DNA of 64,000 nt from Oxytricha trifallax (GCA_000711775.1 ARYC01001907.1:1-64000), one strand, 5' to 3'; counted from the stretch's first letter, positions 46,390 to 59,989 are shown. Numbers and translations are program-made. Notes: generated by a model not told the origin, from the letters alone.

Positions 46390-48480
46390 AGGGATCTCAT
46401 GTAGCTATGTAATCGATTCACAACACAATTCTATTTCTTCAATGGTACTGGAAAGATTCGTAGATTCTCTGTGACAAATACTTGATGAAGTATACTTGTC
46501 GATGATCTTGTAGAGCTCTGCGATCATGGGGGCTTACCTGGTAGGAGCTGTCTTCTTAATGGGTCAGCACAGCTTGGAGTAGCAGTGGCCCAAGTAAAGT
46601 TTGAATAGCTCGACGATGTAAATCTTGACGGGAAGTCAATGAATGTGATGTAGAAGTATGTGGGCAGTAAGCATCCTTGAGTGGCATTCTTAGGAACAAG
46701 ATAAAAGTTATATACCACTTTAAAATTCTGGTCCTCAACAATCTTGTCTTCGATGCACTTCAGAATTTTGGGTTCTGGAGTTTTCCAGTCTAATCTTTAA
46801 CGAAGAATCTATGAGTGAAACTCTTGTTCACAATTATCAAAGTTATGTTGAGCTTTTACTTGGCTGGGCTTTAGGTCTCATTTGATTAAATCCTTGATAT
46901 AAAGCAATCTCCTACTGTAGAATTTGGGTCCTCAAATAATCACCGATTCCGTTTCTCTAGATTATGTAGTTCTCTGGCTTACTAATGGCTATCCTTGAAG
47001 CACGCGATTGATATCATATAATATTCCATGAATTGCTTGTAAACGGTTTAATGGCCACGCTTATGAAAGATTTTTCGGAGTATTACTGGGACATAATCTA
47101 ATTGATGGAGGCAAAAAACCGATAATTGCTGATTAATATGCATGAAAAACATCGATACCTATAATTATAGTGTTCAGAGAAACCCTCTTAGAGAATATAA
47201 ATTTTGCAGAAATCGCAATCTGGGTTGGAGTTCATTTGCTTCCAAACTTGGGTAACATCGGAAATGCTCATCTTTCTGACTGTTCTTGAGGCAATGACTT
47301 GGGATTTTATTCTTTGCTCGCAGCAGATGTTCTTGTTATGCTTATACTGTTTCTTTTGTGAGACCTCGACAATTAAAAAAATTGATTACATTAAGCAGTA
47401 TGGCTTACATTCTTTGTTCCCTTAAATATATCTCTGGGGAAGTATGAGGTGGTCTGCTTTATGTTTGGTATGTGTAATTTCTCATCATGAATCAAGAACA
47501 GCTACAAATTAAACTTGCTTAAGAGATTGGGCTAGAGGTTCAAAAGGTCTATCAACTATTTGAGCGGAGGTGCCAAGAAATACTTTTCTCAATTACGACT
47601 CAGGATGCCATATATTTGTCAATCTGTGGAATTTCGATTATCACAGACTAGCTATTAATTCTAGAGGAATCCGCCAGTAAGGATATCTTGCAAGGCAGAC
47701 GAAATCTTGACGGATAATAGCAATTGACAAGAAGGTCTTAGTAATCAAGAAAAGCGCTTATAAATGTCTCCCACCTAACAACCCTCCCTGCTGATGGTTT
47801 ACAAGGAGTCCTACAATCGAATTTATTATACCATTTGAGTTTTGAGTTGTATGGACACATCATCTTGTTTCTTGGGCCCTACTAACAGTACGATAAGAAC
47901 TCGGTTGTAAAAGCATTTAGGTACATTAAGTGTAGTGATCTCAATCACATGCTTTTGCCAGCCTCCACAAAGTAAACATTCATCTCTAATTGCTATTGGA
48001 ATAATCTTTGGCACTATGCAAAGGCCCTGGCCATGTAACTGTTGAATCTTGAAACGGTATATCTCACAGGCATGTTCGCATACTCACTGGTCAATGCTCT
48101 TAGACATCTAATGCCTGCAGTATGTCTGATATCCGTAACTACTTATCCATTTTTCATCACATCTCAATTCACCCACCTATCATTATCTCTAAATATTTGA
48201 CCAAATCATGTCGTTTAGTATATCGCGTTTATTTCAACTTGGGGAATGCTTCTCTGTGCAGTTCGTTAGTGGCTGATAGGGTTTACAATGAGCTATCGGG
48301 TGGGTATACTTGAATGTGCACAGGATCACATTTTCTCAACAATTCGTCTACAAAATTGATTTAGTAAGTTAAGCCAGCTTTTAATACTAAAATTTTTAAT
48401 AGGCCAATTAAAGACCAATCATTAAATTTACAAATCATACCCTATTATTAATTAATCAATCAGTAATTAAAATTAAAAAC
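46390..48480 (-). pseudogene. Decayed Piwi-family Argonaute (linker, Mid and PIWI domains)
   Basis: Read on the minus strand, Piwi landmarks appear in the right order: QLEMNVYFVEAGK and NAFTTELLSYCQQGP (Mid, about 47870-47992), TIIIGIDVFH (first catalytic Asp strand, 47139-47171), ENYIIQRNGIGDYL (the YRDGVG strand, about 46930-46970), KVVYNFYLVPKNATQG (46672-46715), LYLGHCYSKLC then PIKKTAP, and MIAELYKIID near the C-terminus. Lesions: frame changes between these blocks, TGA where Trp is expected after SKLC, and the second catalytic Asp replaced by Asn (QRNG for YRDG). Piwi proteins with small RNAs guide DNA retention or elimination in ciliates. This copy should be non-functional. The start part (48020-48480) is paralogous to 20710-21155. 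Confidence 0.82.
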
Positions 48481-48493
48481 TTAGAACTTAGTA

Positions 48494-49009
48494 ATGGATC
48501 CCATTAAGAAAAACTGCAAATATTCTTCACGCCATCTACATGAACAAGCACCCTTGGATAAGGGAGAAGCCTTCAGAGTCTTAGACTTCCTGAACGCCAG
48601 AGCAATCAACGACAGCATATACCCAAAGGTCACCTCAGTAGATGAATTCTGTATATATTGAGCAAGCAAAGCTAGCTTATTCTAAAGATCATGAAAGAGT
48701 CAAGACATATATTAGTGATAATCAACGATCACCACTACTGGAAGATATATGCTGACGATTGCTCTGGAAGAGAATAAAAGAAAAGCCCAAATCAGTGAAA
48801 TACAAGTTCTCAGACAACTGTTCCAATTTTTATTATTAAAGCAGCAGCAATGGAAATCCTTAAAAAAGTTGCGAATCTTCAACATGCAGGTTAAGCCATT
48901 AAAGCACCAGGATGCAAGAAATATGAGAAAGGCTGATGAATATAAGCTTGAGCTAGAGTATTACTTCAGGATGACGACAATGAAAAAATGGAGCTATTTT
49001 CTAAACTGA
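48494..49009 (+). pseudogene. Decayed coding remnant, possibly Ulp1-type protease
   Basis: GC-richer than the flanks. The first frame MDPIKKNCKYSSRHLHEQAP is followed after TGA codons by MLTIALEENKRKAQISEIQV... to TGA 49007-49009. An alternative frame gives RHILVINDHHYWKIYADDCS, which resembles the His-Trp segment of Ulp1/SENP cysteine proteases. That is a weak match by eye. Transcribed away from the Piwi pseudogene, 14 bp from its upstream limit. Confidence 0.35.
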
Positions 49010-50045
49010 GGAATGATAAAGTTTAAGACTTCAATTATTATGGATTGACTGAGCCATTTTTACTCTATATATTCTGTAGATTAATTTAGATTCACAAATT
49101 AGCATTGAATTTTCCTCTTGGGGTTTTATGATTTAATTATTAATTAATGATAATGTTTAATAATTATTAAAGCTGTCAGAATATATTATATCAACATATT
49201 AAAGTTATATTAAAAATTGCTTTTGTAAATATGAGTAAAATCAAAAATTTTAAGGGAAAATATTTAAACATAATTTTAAAGCTATAAATTTTTATTCCTG
49301 ATATATATGTATTTATAAATTGATATCTTTCATAAATTAAATTTATATTTTATTATAAATTTTTGGTAATGCCAATGAATACATTTCAAATTTATTCCCA
49401 ATAAAATATAGTAATTGTAAATAACTTCATTCATAATTAATAAAAGTAATTATCATTATGTACATTCTTTTTATTATAATTATTCAAATCTTTCAATTTA
49501 TACAGCATTAATATAATCCCTATATTTTGTACATCAGCAACAATAAACTAGGCTAATAAATTCTATTCTACAAAGTTAAATTTTATACCTCTTTCACGAA
49601 GCAGTTTTATATGAATGAAATATTTCTCGCCTATCTACCAATGTCTACAAAGTATTCTAGTGGTTCTTTATTCAAAAGTTTTAAAAATTGTATCATTATT
49701 TTCGTTATTCAAAAAATCCTCTTTTTTAACAGGTATAAAGCCATAATAAAGTGTAGAGATTCCTAACTTTCTAATTATTAACCTATCATTTAATAACTTC
49801 TTTTTAAAAATTATCTTTTAAAAGAGAGTAGCTTACTCTTTTGTATTAAGTTAGGAAATTAAAAGTTTTCATATTAATAAGGATAAAAAACATAATACCA
49901 TTAGTAGAAGACTTATGCAAGTTTTTATTTTTGGTAGAGCTTAATCATATCATAAATTGATTTGCATTCAAACTCTTATAATTTAATTATTAAGTGAGAG
50001 TTTTGCATCTCTATTAATCAATAAATGAATATATATATATATATT
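49010..50045. other. AT-rich stretch without a gene; TA run at about 50029-50045
   Basis: No supported frame. The TA run directly abuts foldback copy C. Confidence 0.5.
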
Positions 50046-50455
50046 ATTGCCAAAATAATTGATTTGGGAAAATAAATTAAAATAACAAAAATAATTAAAT
50101 TAACTAGAGGCAGTTAACTTTATCCAAGGCTAGATAACATGATACTCTTTCGATAGAAAATTCAAAATTAGCTGGACTTTACTATTGGTGGTACTATTTA
50201 TCGAATCATAGGAGCGAGATATTCCAACTTTATTTTGGCATCTAAATCACCTAACAAATTAGTCAAAATTAAAGTTGAGATTCTCGCTCCTATGATTCGA
50301 TAAATAGTACCACCAATAGTAAAGTCCAAATAATTATGAATTTTCTATCGAAAGTACCATATTCTCTTGGCTTGGATAAAATTAACTGCCTCTAGTTAAT
50401 TTAATTATTTTTGTTATTTTAATTTAATTTTCCCAAATCAATTATTTTTAGCAAT
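50046..50455. mobile_element. Foldback element, family 1, copy C (410 bp)
   Basis: The ends are ATTGCCAAAATAATTGAT and the near-complement. Family words GGCAGTTAAC, TTCGATAGAAAATTC and AGCTGGACTTTACTATTGG are present. The inner stem TATCGAATCATAGGAGCGAG pairs with CTCGCTCCTATGATTCGATA. The loop, about 50245-50265, is AT-rich. Confidence 0.92.
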
Positions 50456-51269
50456 ACTAAGGGCTTTACTTGAATTATTGGAAAAATTACGTTTTCTAAT
50501 TTCCAATAACCTCAAATTTTTCACTTTCAATTACTAATAAAAAGAACATGATGAATTCAGTTACTATATCCATTATTATCGCTCATAATGAAACTTCAAT
50601 ATCTGATCATAAAATAGCTATCAATTAGCTGTAAAATCTGACAACAAGTATTGGTCTCTAAATTCTTAGGTAAAATTAAAATCTTTATAAATTGAGCAAG
50701 CTTATCTTTTCGTGAGTTCATCCTCGATCATAAGTATCCAATCTACAAATCTTAAAATTTAAAATGAGCAAGCTTTCTTGTTATTAGAATTTACTGAAAA
50801 TGTTTATTATCTACCTTCTGCTAAATATGTTAAATAATTTAGATTAAGATTGATTAAATCGCCAACGCAGTAAGTTCTATAATTTTTTTATACTGCTTAA
50901 TACCTTAAATATCATGGTTATTAGATTAATCTTATATATTAATTACAATAATTCTATCTAATATTGAAAAGCTATATATCTTTTTAAAACAACCAGATTA
51001 AATTTTCAAGATTGTGACTCCAAAATCCTTCGCTTTTATATTTAATCCTAAACTAATTGGTTTGAAATTACAATCTTTAATATTGATTCATTAGAAAATT
51101 TTAGAAAATCATTTTGCAAAGATTAATTATTAAATTTTATTTCTAATAAAGTTAGATTGAAAATTTTAAATACTCTAATTTTTAATAATCATATAAATCT
51201 GATTTATTTTTAAATAAAATTAATAATTCTGAAAGAAATAAATTATTATTAAAATAAAAAGTTAAAGGT
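50456..51269. other. AT-rich stretch without a gene
   Basis: No motif or sustained frame was found on either strand. Confidence 0.5.
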
Positions 51270-51725
51270 GGATATGGTGTCACGGGGGGCTTAAGTCCAT
51301 TACGCTTCTAATAGAGATTTATGTTATAATAAGGTCTCCTGAGAGCAAGGAGTGGTTGCTAGAATAAATAAAGAGTTTTCAGCTTGCTTCAAATGGTAGT
51401 TTTCTACATTCTTCAATTGAAAATGTACAAAAAGGTTTCCTTTACTTAGATGAGCTACTTGGTTTGGGTTTGGTTTCCTCGTTGAGAAGGAGCAAAATTA
51501 CGGTAGTGCTCAGCTTTCAAAATTAGAAAATGGGAACCAGAGAAGATAGCAATAAGGCTTTTCTCTTACTCTTATCAAAGCGCTAGTAACTCCAGCTAAA
51601 GGACAGGAATCACGTCCCATCATTGGTAAAAACGAATAATTTTTTCCATGCGAGTTCCAGTTGAAACTTACTCTCACGCAGCTCAGTGCTGGCGCCCATA
51701 AAATTGGCAAGATCACATCTTTATT
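51270..51725. other. GC-richer island of unknown nature
   Basis: The block starts at GTGTCACGGGGGGC and ends near GGCGCCCATAAAATTGGC. A 68-codon minus-strand frame is open in the standard code (MILPILWAPALSCVRVSFNW...), without a known motif. It might be a macronucleus-destined segment. Confidence 0.35.
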
Positions 51726-54700
51726 ATGGAGTAAGTGATACTAAGGTTGACTAGCTTTTGGAAATCTTTTTCTTCAGGATTCTAATCCAGAAATCAAGAT
51801 TTCCACTTCAACTCATTCTCAAATACATCAAAACTAAATTGATGATCTGATTTATTAATTGATATGTTAAAGATAATTAATTTTCTCATTAATTATGAAA
51901 TCGATTTTAATCACTCACTATTTTTTATAAATTAAATAAAAAATAATCTTATTATAAATATTATTCCATTATTTAAAATATGTTTATAATCAAAAATATT
52001 TGATTGATATTCATAATCCAAAAAATAAAAATATGCCATATTTTCCTCTATGAATTTATAAATACTGTATATTGCATATATTTCGTTTTACAACTCATTC
52101 TTAAGAAAGGTATCTGACTGAGTAATTAGCATTTTTGATATATAACCAAGCATAAAAGTAAAATGCAGGTGAAACCCATGAACCTTGTCAAGACTGATAC
52201 GGTTGCTAAGGTTTATTTACTTCAGTGCTTTTATAAAAATAAAATGATATTCCTGAACAATTACTAAGATTGATTTTTTATCTTGAGTAAAACTAATTTC
52301 CTATAAAATATGACATAGTAAATTGTAAGCTGTAGACCTAATGTTTTTTTAATAACAGTTTATAGCTATCTTAAAAATTATATATATGCAGCTTCTTATG
52401 ATAATGTCACAGGGTCATATTATTTTTCCCCTCATTAATCTATTAATATTTGGCACTATTATATTTACTCTTCACAACCTGAGAATTAGCTTTGTCCGTG
52501 TTCTTCTCTATATCTTTCAGCTCTTATCAGTCTGCTTATTCAGAAAATAGCCACAGCTTTTTTCTATCAATATAAGCAACTGAGCAATACTTTCTTTTCT
52601 TTTATGACTTAATTTTCTCTTAATTAATTCTTTCTAGATAGATTTTAAATGTCCTCTATGACTAGTTAATTTTTAGACTAGTAAATGATGCAACAATTGC
52701 CTCATAGATAATAAAGTATAATATTTCTTGAGCTATAAGTTATCTGAGCCATCAGTTATTTTATTTGCATTCTTCTTATAAAATATTCTTATCAGCCTCA
52801 GATAAGCCAACATTTATTGTTGACACTTAAGTCTCATTTTTAATTGGTTAAGAAATTTATTATTGTATGTGAATTAAATGAGCTTTATTTAAATATGATA
52901 TTGCTATATGAAATGGCTAAACCCCAAATTATAATATAATATCTAGTGAGATTCTCATCAGGTTGTTGTAAGAGAATGAAGTTTCATATTGCTGTCGTAT
53001 ATCCTGTTTAATTCCCATTAGAAGAGATTCTCGTGCTTGAAAATTAGTATGCTTTGCATTATTATATCACCTTGTCTAATATTTCCTAAATCAATATTTT
53101 TTTCTTATTAGATACTTTTCGATTCATGATTAAGAATTATATGCCTTTGGCTTTGGGTGATTCTCTTATTATCGATAATAAATCTTAGAATATAAAAAAT
53201 TGTTTACAATAATGACTTAACGTATAATATTTATAAAATCATATATTTTAATAAAAAGAGAATTTAGTTACTAAAAATAATACAATAACTCTACTCTGAT
53301 TTTTCAAGCCTTTATTCTAGATTTGTAAAAAGTAATTTCATTTCATTTTGATATTTCAAATGAGAAATGCTAATTTGGTGTTTATAATATAATCAAAATT
53401 TAATATATTATCACATTAGAAGATTTGGGCCATTCAAAGTACGCTAGCTTTATTACAATAGATTATCTTTTAATTTAAATATATGTTAGGATATTCTTAT
53501 ATATCCAATAATTATAAAACTTAAACATTTGAAATAATAAATCATCGATTTAAAATATATCAACGCAAGTTTAAAAATGAAAATGCTTTTTAAAATACTT
53601 ATTTTTATTTATTATATTGTGTATAATACATATTTCTATATACATTCCATTTTTTCTCCCTTCCATTAATATAATTAAATTTAGAAATATACTTTTGAAG
53701 GCAGTTATGTTAATTTCAATTTTTCATTTTTACAATTGCTTTCTATTTTATCAATAACGATGTTGCTGTTTGGGGATGATTCATTGATTAAGCAGTGGCA
53801 TATTATTATTTCTTAAAATAAGAATAATTTTATTTTTTTCAGGTAATTAATAATTAGTATTTAAGTAGGAGATTATTTAGATGAAATTCACTTGTCCCTT
53901 TAGATCTCCTAATTAGTATCGAAATTGAAGGCAAAGAACAGGGTAAAGAGAGTTTAAATGACCTAGTTATCTGAAATTAGCAGATGTTTACTTATTAAGT
54001 AGAGTCTTAAGAAAGATTTGGTGAGGTTCGCTGAAACATTTAAGAAAGATTTTGGGTAAACTTTATTTCCCATTTCATGAAATATCGCATTTTAGGAAAA
54101 TTCAAATGCTTTATACAAATATAGAATATACTTATTTAATGGAACTAGCTTGGTTTCTACAAATAATGCAGAAATAAGGTTAATGTAGTTTATAATTAAC
54201 TTTAGTTAAACAATGACAAAAGTTCCAGTATAAAACTAAATACAATTTAAGAACTGAAAGTGAAATACTTATAACTTGTATATTAGTCAAAGTATTATAC
54301 TTTATGAACTTAGCCATCTTGTTGAGTATTTTTGAATAGGGATTATCCTTTTAAGGCTATCATTATTTACTAAATTGGAAGTGCTTATCGAATCGATGTA
54401 ATAAAATCTGACTTGTTTCTAGAAAACTGTTAGATTGATCAATTGCGTCCTTGGTCACTTCTATTAACTATTTAAGTTATTATTATTATTTAATGCTTTA
54501 CAGAAATTAATACTGGGGATTAAACCAACCAGGTATATATAATAATTTTAACTATTTTAGTTAATTGTTTATCTAACATTAAATACTCCTTACTATTTAA
54601 TTTGAAAGTTTTATCTGTTTTGATAAATAGGTATCGATGCTTAATATATATAATCCTTTAAGGTACGAAAGCAGTACTATATTCATTATTGATTCATGTT

Positions 54701-55440
54701 CATTCTCAAATCTCTGGACATTGATTTTGAAATGTTTTTGTCAGGTTATTTTAACTTTTAGTTTAAGCTTAAAATTTCATGAGAAAATATGTGTGTTTAA
54801 AATAAGTTACTTCAGCATACTATTTCTATAATTATCATTTTTTATTATAATTAAAATAATTTAACTTAATTTAAAATCGTTTGGCAGAGATAGATATCAC
54901 TAATTTAGTTAAACTCATATGTGTAAATTAATTGCTTCTGGTAATTGTATTGCATAATAAGAAATAAAAAATATATAAATAATTATTAATTAATATAATA
55001 CGAAATTTTATAAATAAAAATGGAACTGCTGCAATTTATATTTCAAAATTTTTTAAAAATAATATCAAGTTTGAAAAAGGCTTCAGAATAGAAAATAAAA
55101 AAATTGATCATACCAAGAGTCAAATTATTATGGAGATAAATTTGATTGATAAGGAAGTATATTGAAATATATGAAAGAATAGATTAATAAATAGAATTAA
55201 CTACACTGATCACATTCGCTATTTATCTTAAAATCATTTTGATAATTAGAACTTAATAAAAAAATAATTATATTATTTAGGTGCAATAATGCAAATAAAT
55301 TATTTTACACCGAAATAGAATGTGAAGATATATAATTTGCCATGAATGAATAATAATTTAATTATTATTTAAAAATTTCTTAATGTTATATATTGAAAAT
55401 GGTGGCCCTTTATCCATTTTAATAGCATAAATTGAGACTA
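51726..55440. other. AT-rich stretch; one weak minus-strand frame
   Basis: Mostly AT-rich. A 107-codon ciliate-code frame at about 52515-52838 (minus; MRLKCQQQMLAYLRLIRIFY..., Lys/Leu-rich) has no motif and is within chance length for this composition. Confidence 0.4.
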
Positions 55441-55479
55441 AATGATCGTCTACTTACTCTAAGTTGTATAATTACAGGC

Positions 55480-56560
55480 TTGAACTCTTCCTAAAAGTCT
55501 ATAGATCTTAGAAATCAAATAGAGAAGAATAGTTGCATCCAAGCTGAAATAAAACTAGCCAAATATTACAAAAGTCAATGTTTTTTAAGATAAAATAGCT
55601 AAGAAGTCAGTTTTTTACATAAAGATTTGTAGGCACTCCAATGCGATTATAGTAAATGTTTCAAAAACAAGAAGAGAGACGGATACTAATTGTAAAAGAA
55701 ATAAGGACTCTAGATGACAGAATAAACTTTAAGGACATCATCAGAATTCTTCACTCAACATTAGGAACTGAATCATTTTTATGGTAATGTAGAACAAATG
55801 CAAGTTTAATATGAGAAGAAAGCTGTGAGAAAATTCTTGATTAAGTACATCATATACTTCAGAATAGATATTCCAAATTTTAAATGAAAAAGTATGCTAC
55901 TTAAAATATTGATTATGGCTCAATGTCATTCAAATAATATATCTACAAAAAATTAAATGATGTCAGCACTTCTCTTAAATTTTACAAGATCATCACAAAT
56001 ATACATACAAAATATTTAAAGAAGTGAGTTGACAGATGAAGCATTTAAAGAGAATAGGGATACTATGAAATTTTTGAAGCTCTCTATCAAGTACTGCTCA
56101 AGAAAGAAGATAAAAATATTCACTGTTTATAGCTTTATGACCTTGCGAACATAGGTATTGGCAGAATTTTGAAAAATATCGAAGCGAAAATTTTATTCCT
56201 GGGCCATACAGTATATGCAGTCTAGACAGCTAGAAAAGGAATTCCATTTTGATTTGATAGGCAAAAGTAATCTTGAAAAATTTTCAATTTATACAAAATC
56301 CCATCATAAAAAGATTACTAATGAGCAGAGTTTATGCAGTTGACATAAAATTTGGAGAAAGATAGGTACTATACACAGACTGCTAAATGATCATTTCAAC
56401 GATTGACTTTCTTGAAATAGAGTTGCTGCTTAAGAAAGAAACTACTTTGAGAGAAGATGCATCACAGTGTCGCCAAAGGTGGAGGGTAAATCTAGAAAAC
56501 TTAATTTTTCTTTTGATGAATTATGCTAAATTTAAAATAATAAAAGAGTAAAATCATTAG
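55480..56560 (+). pseudogene. Decayed coding region of unknown family, Cys-containing
   Basis: Protein-like frames with ciliate code include LQCDYSKCFKNKKRDGYQLQ (Cys pair like a zinc finger, near 55640) and on through KKAVRKFLIKYIIYFRIDIP. Then comes LYDLANIGIGRIL, and near 56330-56500 VYAVDIKFGERQVLYTDCQM and STIDFLEIELLLKKET. The frame shifts several times. A finger followed by a possible kinase-like half echoes the TBE 57-kDa layout, but no HRD loop is visible, so I leave the family open. Confidence 0.35.
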
Positions 56561-57455
56561 TATAGAGTGATTTGTATTAAACTAATTAACTTCTTTAATT
56601 CAATATCATTTATAAATAAGTTATTCTAATTAATCACTAAAAAAATTGGGTCTTAAAAGGAATTGAACCTTTTATTAAATGCTCTAAATCCAGTGTGTGT
56701 GCTTACCTATACCAGTGATAAATAATTCCCTTTTACTTCCTTAATCCTGATTTAAATATGTTTGAAATTTTTCTAATTATCTTCCAGATTAAATATCATA
56801 ATATTCAAAGAATCTCTCAATAATAAAGTAGAAATACTCTGAATTTTAAAGAAAATACCCAAAGTAATTTCTGTTGAATATTGAAGAAAGATTCATAATT
56901 TTGGAGACTTTCCATGACTTAAAAAATTGATATCAGAACTATGAGAAAATAGAGATTGGATTAAAAATGCAAAAATTATAGAATGAACCCCAATTAGAAT
57001 AACCAAGGAGAATTAATGAGATATCAGAATATATTACTAAAACTGATAAATTTTTTAATACTTTAATCTTAAGTCTATTTTATTAATGAATATAGTTATC
57101 AGTATGAATATATATTATAATTTATTTCTTTTACTTTTTAATATTACCCCATATTTGCCTAAAATTTTACTCTTGGGGTTTTATAGAAGATTATAACTTT
57201 TTATCAATAATAAAATAGTAAATATATATTAGAAAATGTAAATTTACAAAAGCTGTTGCTTCAATGTGTTTGCAGTTGCTAATATCTACATCTCAAGGTT
57301 GACATTATTATTTTCCACCTTTTTGTGACTTTTTCTTAACTTTCAGTCTGCCAGCACGCTTACTTGTCAGGTGAATAGCTTTAAAAAATAATTTTCACAT
57401 ATCTTTTTTGTAACTTAAAATTTTAGTGAGTAATACGACATCTTCTGCTCAGATT

Positions 57456-57873
57456 ATTGTAGGAATACATTTGATATGGGAAAAATAATTTAAAATATAA
57501 TATTAAAGTATGAAATTCGTGGCAGTTAACTTTCTAAAACCTAGACAATATGATACTTGTTCTATAGAAAATTCAAAATTAGCTGGGCTTTACAATTGGC
57601 GGTACCCCTCTATCGCATCCCTCAAGCAAAATAACGCGACTTTAATTTTGGCAAAAAATTCAACCAAACAAATCACTTAAAATTAAAATCAAGTAATCTC
57701 GCTCTAGGGATGCGATAGAGAGGTACCGCCAATAGTGAAGCCCAGCTAATTTTGAATTATTTATCGAACAAGAACCATATTGTCTAGGTTTCCAGAAAGT
57801 TAACTGCCACGAATTTCATACTTTATTATTTTATTTTAAATTATTTTTCCCATATCAAATGTATAACTACAAT
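57456..57873. mobile_element. Foldback element, family 1, copy D (418 bp)
   Basis: The ends are ATTGTAGGAATACATTTGAT, like copy A. Family words GGCAGTTAAC, AGCTGGGCTTTACAATTGG and GGCGGTACC are present. The inner stem CTATCGCATCCCT pairs with AGGGATGCGATAG. The stem has one unpaired interval (AAGCAAAATAACG opposite TCTCGCTCT), the only place where the copy is not self-complementary. Confidence 0.92.
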
Positions 57874-59980
57874 ATTATACCTATTTATCTATTTCTTATA
57901 ATCATATATATTTTCTATTTATTTTATCAAATATACGATTTGCGAACTATCTAATATCTCTATCTGAAAAAGAGCAAATATGAAGCAATAACTCATTAGT
58001 TAAATCTCTGATGATTACAAAACTAATAGATCTGACAAGAAAGACACAAAGGCAAACATATATAACCAGGAATAATAAACGCTTCTAAATAATAATTATA
58101 TTTATATTTAACAACACACCCTACCTCTTATTAGAAAAATAATTTATTTGCACATTTTGTCACTAATTATAATTATTAACTATTTAATTTGGTACTTATT
58201 TTTAAAATCAATTTATGATTAATAGCAAATGAAATTAGTGGAAGTTAAGTCTTTTTTATATATTTGTGATTTATTTATTTATCTTGAAATTCCATTTCAT
58301 TCATATTTTACCCATACTACCAAAATGTATTATAATTAATTTATTTGATATAATCTTATATTTTCATATCGTTTGGTGAAATAATTTTCAAAGCAGGAAA
58401 TGAAATACATTCTCAGTTTTTTTTTATTGGTAACTATAAGATTAAATCTATCCTTCTTGTATCTGAATGAACGATGTATAAAACCCATTAATTCAAATAA
58501 GACAAGAATAAGGCGTTAATATTAAAATAATCATGATTCATTGCTAAAATTGAATTAAATAAAATAATATGCTAATTAATAACTGATCAGAATTTAAAAC
58601 TGTTCCAGCAATATAAAAAATATTTTTAGGATCATTAAACTTTACAAAAGTAAAAAAAACTCACCAATTAAAATTCATATTAGCCACCTTTAAAATATTC
58701 TAGACAACATGATAACAAAGCTAACTCTTCCAACCACTAGTTCGTCATATTTCTATTATTTATTTCTTACTTATTTACCCTTATTTTTTCATATTTGAAT
58801 AAATGGGTTTTTTATCTAAAAAAATAAAAAAATATTATCTTACTTTGCGTATCAGTTATATCAAATCAAAATTGATAGTTTATTTGAGTTATAAATATCC
58901 TTACTTAGTAATGTTAGTCTAGGTTAATGTTTAATTATTTCAAAATAATGATTATAATTTTTAAAACTCTCTAAAATATTTACCTTCACTTAATGGTTTT
59001 ATTTTATAAAATTTATTATTAAAACTTTCTCATACTAAACACTTAAAAATATTTAAAATAGAGGCTAATTTATGTTTAAAACAGAAATTAAAAAGTTAAA
59101 AAGGAAAATTTAAATTAACAAATGAATTAATTTTCTACATTAAATATCGAAATTATCAATGTGCTGTAACATTTATCAGTAAGACAAATAAAAAAATTGG
59201 AACTTGATAATTCTAATTACTCAAAAAACCCCATAGCATCTACTAATGGATTTATTAATTAGAATACTGATAACAAGGAAAATTTTGCAATTAAAAAATT
59301 GATTCTATTATAGCAGAAAAATAACTGAAATGGAGTAGCAAGCCTCAATCTTAAACATTTCAATAAGGTTCAATGAACTTAGCAAATTTTCACTATTTAA
59401 AGGAATGAAAAATTTCAATGATAACTTAAATGCTTATGTCGGACAATTGTGATTTCAAAAATTATAATTTTTAGTCTTACAGCAATTATTATCACATTTA
59501 TTTAGTGTCAGTTATGTTTGTATTTTTGAGAACTAAAAAATTTAAATTTATTTATCAAACATTTATTGGAAAACAATTAAATCTTTGAATTATTAATTTT
59601 CTAAGGAAATAGCTGTTTTTATCAGATATAGCTTTTCTGCTAAGTTATCCCCATAATTGTCTTAAGTCCTAAAGTTTTGGATTTAGAAGTTATTATTTGA
59701 GATACTAATTATACTAGTTTCTAGCCCATCAGTCTCAATGAAGCCAATGAGAGTAGAATATTTAGATTATTATATTAAAAAATGCTTAATTTTTTTAGAT
59801 TCTTTTGTACTTATATTTATTTGTAACAATCAGCAGAAGATTGATAAATGTCCTTCATCTAAATAAGAATAAGAATTAGGGAAATTAAATAATTAATGTT
59901 TTAATTTTTATTTAAAATAAGATTAATCATATAAGAATAAACCTTTGAGGATTAATTTTTTGAAATTTGCTTTCATAATT
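57874..59980. other. AT-rich stretch without a supported gene
   Basis: About 2.1 kb with no motif, array or foldback recognised. Confidence 0.5.
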
Positions 59981-59989
59981 TGGAGCCCT

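Noticed and set aside
46524..46741. Two overlapping standard-code minus frames taken as separate small genes
   Set aside because: They are pieces of one decayed PIWI domain in two frames.
20710..48480. One scrambled Piwi gene split between 20.2-21.2 kb and 46.4-48.5 kb
   Set aside because: The shared part is about 450 bp and diverged, unlike the short identical pointers that join scrambled segments; two paralogs explain it better.
48494..49009. Confident Ulp1 protease call
   Set aside because: Only one short His/Trp segment resembles the family and the frame is broken, so it is kept as a weak possibility only.
56645..56735. tRNA-like stretch on the minus strand with a GGTTCAATTCC T-arm
   Set aside because: The T arm and a D-arm-like part exist, but nine extra bases before the anticodon stem, a stem made mostly of GU pairs and a poor acceptor stem make a cloverleaf unconvincing.
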